Below, in pieces: positions 57,081 to 64,000 of a DNA stretch of 64,000 nt. The position numbers and the translations under genes are program-made. Location of the stretch: contig CM017558.1 in NCBI GenBank assembly GCA_007844125.1, positions 51,543,831-51,607,830 on the forward strand. The letters are read 5' to 3'. Source of the stretch: Sinonovacula constricta. Lineage: Eukaryota; Mollusca; Bivalvia; Cardiida; Solecurtidae. The notes beneath the pieces were generated by a model. It worked only from the letters and a program-made list of their open reading frames with translations, did no database searches and was not told where the DNA came from. Each line of letters begins with the position of its first letter. The first letter of the stretch is position 1.

Positions 57081-57680
57081 GTATATTATGTTTAGTATTA
57101 AAGTGTGCAGATTTCTTTTCTGTAATGCATTGAGTAAAAATAAATTTACAGCCATTAGATCATCACTTGACAAATCTGGGTTGAAAGCCAGAATAAATGG
57201 AAATAAAGGCAGAACACCAAATCATGCACTCAATGTCAGTGCCATACAGATTATTATCAACTTTCTATGTGCATATGCAAAAATTTATGGGCTTCTCTTA
57301 CCAGACAGATTGCCGAATTATAGAAACCATAAAATTGTTTTGCCATCAGAAGAAACAAAACCAGATATACACAAACAGTTCAATGAAGCATGTGCACAAC
57401 ATGGTTTGAGAATAGTAAGTTTGTCACAATTTAAGTAAATTTGGACCCAGCACTGCCCAAACATAGCACTATCAAACTACTGACTTTTGTTCCAAGTGTC
57501 AGTCAATGTCATATAAGCTTGCAAAAAGTGGTCATTGTAGATGAAGATGAGAACGAGTCTTTGTTAGATAAATACTAGTCCCATCTAGAGAAGTCCAAGA
57601 TACAGAAAGATTACTGCAGGCAAATATGTGAAAGTTCAAAAATAATTACCTCATCACTAAAAGAAGAACAAAATAAAAGA
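57081..57680 (+). pseudogene. Broken fragment of a transposon-associated gene family
   Basis: The frame at 57088-57438 includes VCRFLFCNALSKNKFTAIR, SLDKSGL..R.NGNKGR.PNHAL, FLCAYAKIYGLLLPDRLPN and KIVLPSEETKPDIHKQFNEA. The order (F..HG.R..P, then LP.P.R.P, then LPS..TK..(V/I)...Y.EAC) resembles the N-terminal half of a family of uncharacterised, probably transposon-derived proteins common in marine invertebrates and fish; that is from memory. After a stop at 57436 the homology continues in other frames: CSKCQSMSYKLAKS (a C-x-x-C site) near 57494, then SHLEKSKIQKDYCRQICESS near 57580. Several stops and frame changes make it a pseudogene. No catalytic core was seen in the window. Confidence 0.55.
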
Positions 57681-57985
57681 GGTTAGTAAATAAGTAAAAC
57701 TAACGTTTATGTTCAATAAAAATATATTATCTTATACATTTCCATTTTCTTTGAACCATGAAGTTGTATATCATATAAAATATATATTTTTGTGAAACTT
57801 TTATTACAGTATTGAGTAGATATTTAAGAAGTATTTTATTCTAAACATTTACAAATGTAGATGAAGATTTACAAATAAGCAAATTTACATTTTATTAGAA
57901 AATCTAAAGAGAATCATTATGATCTAATACAACACGGTCGGAACTGCAACTTTAACTGACTTGTCACAGATTTGTTCTTACTTTT
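57681..57985. other. AT-rich gap, no feature
   Basis: Nothing recognised. Confidence 0.5.
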
Positions 57986-57989
57986 ACAT

Positions 57990-58150
57990 TTCGCTTGCAT
58001 GTGAATAACTTTGTCCTGTGCCTTTTCAGGGTTTGGTATATGTTGCAGTGCTCATAGGACTTTGTCATATATTCTTATTCCTGATTAAAACAATGTTACA
58101 ACAACATTAACTGCACAGGGTTGAGGTCGAAAACAATCTCCCCGTGCATG
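57990..58150 (+). mobile_element. Terminal piece of the YLDD-type retroelement
   Basis: TTTGTCCTGTGCCTTTTCAG, GTATATGTTGCAGTGCTCAT and GGACTTTGTCATATATTCTT match the end seen at 29690-29770. It lies in the opposite orientation to the decayed piece at 58335-58450, so two fragments face each other. Confidence 0.65.
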
Positions 58151-58334
58151 CAATTGATGTCATATGACCCATGTATGTTTAATTAGGTTAAAAATAAATT
58201 CAATGCAAAAATAATTTCCTTGTAAACAACATGTTATTTTAAACGCCTGGGAAGCAGAGGTTGCTTACTAAAGTGTCCTAATTTTTCGCGTACCCTTGAC
58301 CGATTTAAAATATTTTAAACAGAAAATGACGAAA

Positions 58335-58450
58335 GGTTTCACATGCAAGCTAAACGTGACATAAATACTGAGGCAAGGCGTAAATAACAACAACAGTTAC
58401 TTCTTTGGAATGGCAAAAAACTTAAATCGGTTTACAGAGCTCTACCTCGG
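58335..58450 (-). mobile_element. Decayed piece of the YLDD-type retroelement
   Basis: TTTCACATGCAAGCTAAACG, CAACAGTTACTTCTTTGGAA, CTTAAATCGGTTTACAGAGC and TCTACCTCG are diverged forms of the landmarks at 63390-63545. Confidence 0.5.
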
Positions 58451-58855
58451 TTTATCTTAGCCCTGTTCCCAAAGACCGTGTCCAGAGAACAAATCAATTT
58501 GAGACAAACAATATATATATATATTCGTAATGATGTAATTTTATTTGAAATTACGTCATTTAAAACACTAATGTCTAAATTGTATTTGGTTGTTTGGGGT
58601 AGTTTTACTGTTGTTATAAATTTAACGTAAAATATTAGACTGGTGAATAAATACTGAATAGGAGATAGAAAGCTATAAAACACAAATCTTTGTAAAATTA
58701 ACAAATACTGTTTAACGGTGTTAAGCACACAGCAAACGAAAAGAACAGATAAGAACGACATTGATGATTTTTCTTGTCCTCCCAACAAGCCTGTTCTTGT
58801 TTCCCAGTGTCTTGCGAGGGAGTTCTTCAATCGGGGTCAAAGGTGTATACCTCAC
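58451..58855. other. Possible intron or gap left of the candidate exon
   Basis: AT-rich sequence on the downstream side of the candidate exon at 58856-58966. A short (TA)n tract lies near 58510. No other exon was recognised. Confidence 0.4.
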
Positions 58856-58966
58856 CGACTGGCTCGTATTCGCTGTTGCAATGTCAATAAGCGTTTGGCC
58901 GGAAGGATCTGAATTGCTTTGATTTTTATTTCGGCTTTCAGTTTCTTCTGAAGAGCCTATTTCCAT
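58856..58966 (-). CDS. Candidate first coding exon, unknown gene
   Basis: On the minus strand an ATG at 58966, with an in-frame TAG just before it, opens 37 codons (MEIGSSEETESRNKNQSNSD..) and ends at a donor GTGAGG in phase 0. The peptide is hydrophilic and acidic to neutral, with Ser/Asn/Glu-rich content like a cytoplasmic N-tail. If the donor is not used, the frame stays open for another 44 codons. No family was recognised. Composition and codon variety are better than in nearby chance frames. Confidence 0.3.
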
Positions 58967-59770
58967 CTAGTCTCCAACGATATATACGCACAATGCGTGC
59001 AAAGATTGTATTTTTTAGACAGTCACTGTGCAGGCTACACTTGTCATGTATAATAACGGATAGTTCAATAAAACAGGCGATAAATGACTCAAAGCGCCAT
59101 CACTTGTTGTTGTCATACGTCTTACAAACCTTTTGTCTGAATAATTAAAGATCTACATAATCTGAGCCAGTAATCAACATAATATATGATTACAATAAAC
59201 TTTACATGTGCGAGTACTGACGCCACATATTTCCTGGGGTATTCTACACTGTGCTATTTATGTTTTTCAAGAGACTATATATTTTACAATAGCAAGTAAA
59301 TACATGTTATCTCAAATGATGTCAAGGTCTTTTGATTGTGTTTTAGAAAATGCAAAATCTTTCTGAATATTGTTTCTTGCAAGATTGCTATTTCCATAAA
59401 ATGACAAATAAGTAAAACTTAAGCAACTCCGAAAATTCTATTTTAAAAATACTTCTCAGCTTTAAATGAGTAAAGCTATGCAATGTTGTATATATTACAT
59501 TAGTTATTATTTATCGTTGGAAAAAAATCAATAATATTGTTTAAACAATAAAAAGCTTTATGGGTCCATCAGTGATGTATGATATTATGGTTCTAATCTA
59601 ATCTAACAGAAGGTAGGTGGGATGCAATTGATAAGTTATGCGATACAGTTGTTGTATGTTATATCTGATGAATTGCTTGATCAATTTTAATAGCGAAGAA
59701 ATTTAAGCTGTCTATTAAATGAAAGTTTGGTCTTTAAAAATGCTCTTAAGTATTAAGTTGTTTGGCATAC
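58967..59770. other. AT-rich gap, no feature
   Basis: No gene, RNA or repeat was recognised. Confidence 0.5.
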
Positions 59771-59879
59771 CTTCAACAACTCCACCATCATCGTCATCAT
59801 CATCATCAATGTTCAACACTCCTGTGGCAAAGAGTGCCACACCAATAATCAAAATCAGCTTCCAATACGACCATATTTT
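59771..59879 (-). CDS. Candidate exon with hydrophobic stretch and Asp run
   Basis: The minus strand shows an acceptor-like GGTCTTTAG, 109 nt without a stop, and a donor-like GTATGC. One frame reads IWSYWKLILIIGVALFATGV, then LNIDDDDDDDGGVVEG: a hydrophobic stretch like a signal anchor followed by an acidic run. It lies about 0.8 kb upstream of the 58856-58966 candidate on the same strand; a link is not shown. The Asp run comes from a (GAT)n microsatellite, which lowers confidence. Confidence 0.2.
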
Positions 59880-59916
59880 CTAAAGACCAATCACTTTTAG
59901 TTGACACATTTCTCAA

Positions 59917-60215
59917 AACATGTGCCTCTTATGTAAATATTCACATTATAAAGCACAATATATTAAATGATAAGACCAACAGAGTTGGGCATAAAACTGT
60001 AAATGCATGCACCATATATTCGGACGCATTTCCACCAATCTCGGACTGTTTCCTCCTATCATTGATTAAAAAATCTCGAATGGTGTATCTCAAAGCGACT
60101 TGCTCAAAATTTGTATTCGTATTATTTTGTTTGTAAAAAAGCCAAACCCCTTTGATCACAGTGGCCAATGTAATTACATGTGATCACTAGATTAAATTAA
60201 GACTAAATGAGTCCG
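59917..60215. repeat. Segment present three times in the window, copy 3
   Basis: A diverged copy of 22165-22440 and 34523-34800, sharing GTGCCTCTTATGTAAAT, AAAGCACA, GACGCATTT, TCGAATGGTGTATCTCAAAG and GATCACTAGATTAAAT. It lies outside the tandem duplication. A 75-codon minus-strand frame covers part of it, but the frame is broken in the other two copies. Confidence 0.65.
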
Positions 60216-60700
60216 TTCCGATCTCACTTCGCAGTACGCTTGTTAATCCGTCACGTCAAATGCCCAGCAGTCAGTCTGGTGTGTACTCAAGCTAGCTATC
60301 AGTCCTCATGTATGTAATTTAAAAAAACAACAACAACAACAACAGTCAATTAAAACAAGTTTCACTTAGAAAATCCGAAAATAAAGCTCAACACATCTTG
60401 GAAAGAAAGGCCACTCCATGATTACAACTCGCCTTTTCCTACTACTACAAAGAAAAAGTCCCCAAAAACTCCCTGTTGCAAAAACACGTCTTGCCGCGTT
60501 GAGCGACCTTCACATTTCAGTAATAGCTAAATAACTAAATATTGTATGACATTTAGTAAACAAATTGTATTACTTAAACATTAATTATTAAGCATTACAT
60601 ATACACATTATAACTTTGATTCACTTAACTAGAATGTAAACTATTACACGAACTAGCACTTAGACACACTCATAATCTAAACAGTGTATTCTCTAATTCA
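60216..60700. other. AT-rich gap, no gene seen
   Basis: Includes a short (CAA)n run near 60330. Nothing else was recognised. Confidence 0.5.
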
Positions 60701-60711
60701 CAAGTAACAGG

Positions 60712-61550
60712 TTACTGGTAACATATCTGCTTACAATTAACAGTACAATTATCAACTACAGAGTAATCAACTACATGCCTTTTTGAGGAGTCCTTCATAA
60801 TTATTCGGTGCCTATTTAGGAGTGAAAAGTACACTCGCGATAGTAGTTTGGACAAGTCTGTCGTAATGTCAACCTTGACATTGATGCCATTTGTTAGTAG
60901 TACCAGAAACACGCCGTCGTCCGTCGAGACCGATTTGACGTCCTCACGTGTAGTCAGCGACTGATGACCCGGTTTCCATTGATAGAAAATCGCCTGAGCC
61001 TGTGAGCCACGCAAATATCTCTATCCCCGATTTGTAAAATTGAGTTTCAGCAGTTTGGGTTTTTAACATAAACTCCATATATTCGGATATTATTTAATTT
61101 ACTACTCAGTTCTTGTTCATTAAACCTGAACTCATCCCACTGGATCGTTTGGCCCGCTTTTCTGCTATCATAACCGTGAGCTTTGTGTTTGTCACTCTCT
61201 ATTTTCATACCTTCTGTGTCTGTTTTCAGGTCTTTAATAACATTAAATGCTTCAAGCATTCTAGATTTCATGCTTCGTAACTGTTCGTAAACTCTGTCGA
61301 TTTTTTTTTTGATGACCGTAATTAGTACCAGTTTGAATGAAACGATTTCTCTGAACTGAAGTCTTCATTGGTAATGTTTTAAACTTTTGTTGATGTAGTC
61401 CTTGGAAGCGAGAGTGTTCAATTTCTGTGTCAATGATTCCAACATATCCACAATCCTGGCAATACTGGGCTCACAATCACCCTTTAGCATTTCATAGCAC
61501 TTGTTTATACACTTTTGAATCTTTGCAACTACACGTGCCGACTTTTTCAT
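60712..61550 (-). pseudogene. L1-like ORF1 remnant, inverted
   Basis: The minus strand from 61550 reads MKKSARVVAKIQKCINKCYE.., then, after one stop (TGA near 61365) in the same frame, KKKIDRVYEQLRSMKSRMLE.. and ELSSKLNNIRIYGVYVKNPN. A charged coiled-coil-like stretch followed by NNIRIYG is the usual pattern of ORF1 in L1/Tx1-type LINEs (coiled coil, then RRM). A frameshift near 61030 leads to a part beginning RGSQAQAIFYQW. It lies head to head with the ORF2 remnant on the plus strand. Similarity is short and the call is an inference. Confidence 0.4.
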
Positions 61551-61959
61551 AATTCCATCATCGCTGCCATCTTCCTTTCCCCCTCACTCCTGGTCTTCAA
61601 CTTGTCTCTGGTTGTACATGAAGCTGTGATCTAGGAAGTGCCTTTTGCCTTATTTCCCATTTTGAACAGGCTGTGGTCGAGGTCTGTTAAAGTTCGAACA
61701 CTTTGACACTCTAACACTCACAGACAATGTGTAATATTACACTTTTAATTAGATTGCATTAAAATTGCTTCTTCATACGTGCAGTGTTTAGGGGACAGCC
61801 GAAAGAGATAGGATGTGTTTAGTAATACCCGCGACAAAAACATAAAATCTATTTTTTACAAGCTACTAATTTTACTGACTATATGACTATAGTATAATAC
61901 GAAGCCAATGGGGTTGCGAATGCTACTTAAACAACTTCGACAGTCAGTAAAGAGGTGTC

Positions 61960-64000
61960 GCTATTTCAATAAACAATAACTTTGATTTCAAGTTTTACTC
62001 TTCTGATAAGGATGATCACATATTTTTTCTTTTGTTTTTGTTCATTGCACTATTTCAAACAAAAATTATCGTTAGTCTGCGTTTATTGTCCAAATATGGA
62101 CGAGCCTAATTTCTATAACAACTTGTGTGATAAATTAAAACTGGTACAAAATGAATTTATAATAGTAGGAGATTTTAACAGTATTTTAAACCCTGAGATG
62201 GACTGCTTTAATTACGTGAATATAAATAACCATAGGGCACGGGATTCAATAACATGTTTGAACTTGACCTGATAGACTGCTAACAGAACATGGAAACAAA
62301 GCAGTACACTGGCTTAAAAGCAATCCTATTAAAAGGGCGCGTCCTGATTTTTTCTTATATGAAATACCTTGTTTAAAGACTTAACGGATTCCTTTATTGT
62401 GCATGGCTGTCGTTCTGACCATTCATTAATAGTTCTTTGTTTAAAGCACGGCGATTTTAAGGCTGGTAAATCATACTGGAAATTTTACAATTCATTGTTG
62501 AAGATACGGAATATGTCCGACAAACGAAGCGTATTAAATTTCAGTATGCTACAGTAAAACCAAACACTGACGCTCACCGAGATAAATAAAGCAAATATTT
62601 TTTTCCATTGACGATACACTTTGTTTTGAAACACTGTTAATGGAAATACGCAGACAAAAGATTTCTTATGCAACTTTCAAAGAAACGCCAGGAGTGCGCA
62701 ACAGAATCTAAGCTTATACATGACATAGAAAATTTTCAATTGAGTAGTAGCACAGATGACCAAATCTTGCTAGCTTTAAAGCAACATGAATTATTAGAAA
62801 AAAGGAAAAACGTTTAGAGCGTTCTTTGATAAGATCTCGTGCCAAATGGGTGATGGACAGCTTAAAGCCAACTTAATATTTCTGTAATTAAGAAAATGTA
62901 CATTTCGTTTCAAACCATATGGCAAGTCTTTACACAAGTAAGTGAATGCTAATTAATGACTAAAACTCTGTCTTAAACGGAATTAAGAACCATTTTAAAA
63001 GTCTGTACTTCTATATGTATTTACCTATAGATTTAAATAATATATTTGATGATAATAATATTAAAAGTTATCCGATTCTGAGACATTGGAATTACAAAAC
63101 CCTCTATCTAAAGAAGAAGTTATTTACCTTAAACGAATGACAAATGCCACTTCGCCTCGAATGAATGGCTTTTCTGTCGCATTACAAAAAAGTCTGGCGG
63201 AGTCTGATAAGTATAAAGGTGATAATGATAAATATTTTAATATTAAAAAAACTGGCGGTCGATTTCATTACTTACCGTTAAATAGCTTCGGCTTGATTTG
63301 CTAATAGAATCAATAAGAATATATGACAAAGTCCTATGAGCATTGCAACATATACCAAACTCCGAAAAGGCACAGAACAAAGGTATTTCACTTGCAAGCC
63401 AAGCGAAAAGTAAGAACAAATTTGTGATGAGTCATTTAACGAAAAGAGCAAACCCGACAGTTACCGCCTTGGGACGGTTAGTCGGCAATATGGACCGACT
63501 GGGGTGCTTAAACAGGTTTTACAGAGCTCTAACCTCGCACTTCACGACGAGTCCCTTAAATGCAAGCAATGAAATTAAAAACGATCTATTTGAATACAAA
63601 ATGTCCAAGCGCTGATATTTTCTATAAGTTATGACGAAAGTAATGACGTCATTGAAAAATAATGTCCCCATAGTGTTTAGAAAAGAATATGGTATAATTT
63701 CGATTTGAAAAACTACACAAGTCTGTTTTGACCACTTTGATAAGCGGGGACCAAAGTGGTTACATTTTTGGCAGGTTTATTGGTGATATTATTCGTTCAA
63801 CCTATGATTTACTGTTTCATACTGAGAAAAACAAAAAACATTCCATGTATGCTGTTGCTAGTGATTTAGCTGCTGCGTACCATTCCGTGTCTTTAGAACA
63901 TTTGATGTTTATACGAACTTCCTCCAATTCGAAGGCATAATATGTTCAATTAAAATGACTTTTAATCAGCCGGAGCTGACGAAGACTATAAGCTTCAAAA
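61960..64000 (+). pseudogene. L1-like LINE ORF2 remnant, 5'-truncated
   Basis: The plus strand carries ordered pieces of an L1/Tx1-type ORF2. First is the endonuclease: LSLVCVYCPNMDEPNFYNNL, IIVGDFNSILNPEMDC and GCRSDHSLIVLCLK (GDFN and SDH boxes intact). Next is a linker, SIDDTLCFETLLMEIRRQKI with SYATFKRNARSAQQ near 62630-62700, LRSRAKWVMDG-like sequence near 62830, and LQNPLSKEEVIYLKRMTNAT near 63090. Then the reverse transcriptase starts: SVLTTLISGDQSGYIFGRF and SDLAAAYHSVSLEHLMF (decayed motif A). About the first 100 residues of the endonuclease are missing. Stops and frameshifts abound, and it runs off the window. A foreign retroelement piece at 63305-63655 splits it. Confidence 0.75.
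63305..63655 (-). mobile_element. YLDD-type retroelement 3' piece inserted in the L1-like remnant
   Basis: The left end AAGAATATATGACAAAGTCC and the landmarks CATTGCAACATATACCAAAC, CAGTTACCGCCTTGGGACGG, GGGGTGCTTAAACAGG and CAAGCGCTGATATT match the family at 27466-29000, 26395 and 29690. The L1-like frame is interrupted here and resumes after 63700, so this insertion came later. Confidence 0.7.

Noticed and set aside
56840..57173. Frames of about 100 codons on both strands
   Set aside because: They translate a (GA)n/(CA)n microsatellite, giving RERERE or SLSLSL.

Overview
The window is animal nuclear DNA, most likely from a bivalve or another mollusc. It is AT-rich and gene-poor. It carries rhodopsin-class G-protein-coupled receptors (GPCRs), tRNA-derived SINEs, several LINE lineages and minisatellites of a style I associate with bivalve genomes. 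The species cannot be fixed from sequence alone.

Layout. 1-2582 and about 7650-11085 are two arrays of one 39/40-bp satellite. Three monomer types form a 119-bp higher-order unit, and the two arrays lie in opposite orientation around a 5-kb spacer. The spacer holds a 5'-truncated SINE with a perfect 12-bp target-site duplication and an old direct duplication of about 330 bp. 11.1-15.4 kb is mostly empty, with two candidate orphan exons. 15.4-17.9 kb is a decayed LINE on the minus strand with a SINE inserted in it. 18.35-41.07 kb is a head-to-tail tandem duplication of a unit of about 12.5 kb (copy A 18353-30851, copy B 30852-41070). Each copy carries one minus-strand GPCR gene resembling histamine H3/H4 receptors, two small exon-like pieces of a helix-turn-helix (psq-like) gene, and the same older repeats. 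The copies differ by later insertions and deletions, including a reverse-transcriptase element present only in A. 41.1-42.8 kb is degenerate tandem repeat plus a C-rich tract. 44.5-45.6 kb is a possible DNA element with GGATAT-rich ends.

45.6-51.8 kb is a nearly full-length two-ORF LINE on the minus strand: ORF1 of 624 aa and ORF2 of 1033 aa with endonuclease and reverse transcriptase. ORF2 has an Asn for Asp change in the endonuclease, and its terminal Cys/His motif now lies beyond a stop and a frameshift. 51.8-56.8 kb is AT-rich, with one candidate first exon. 57.1-57.7 kb is a broken fragment of a transposon-associated gene family. 60.7-64.0 kb is an L1-like LINE: an ORF1-like piece is inverted next to a 5'-truncated ORF2, as expected from twin priming, and another retroelement fragment is inserted in it.

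Only the two receptors look like host genes with a recognisable function. Both keep the aminergic Asp3.32 and the histamine-type Glu5.46. They differ sharply in extracellular loop 2 and in the cytoplasmic tail, which suggests divergence after duplication. All other host exons are suggestions from splice signals and reading frame, with low confidence.
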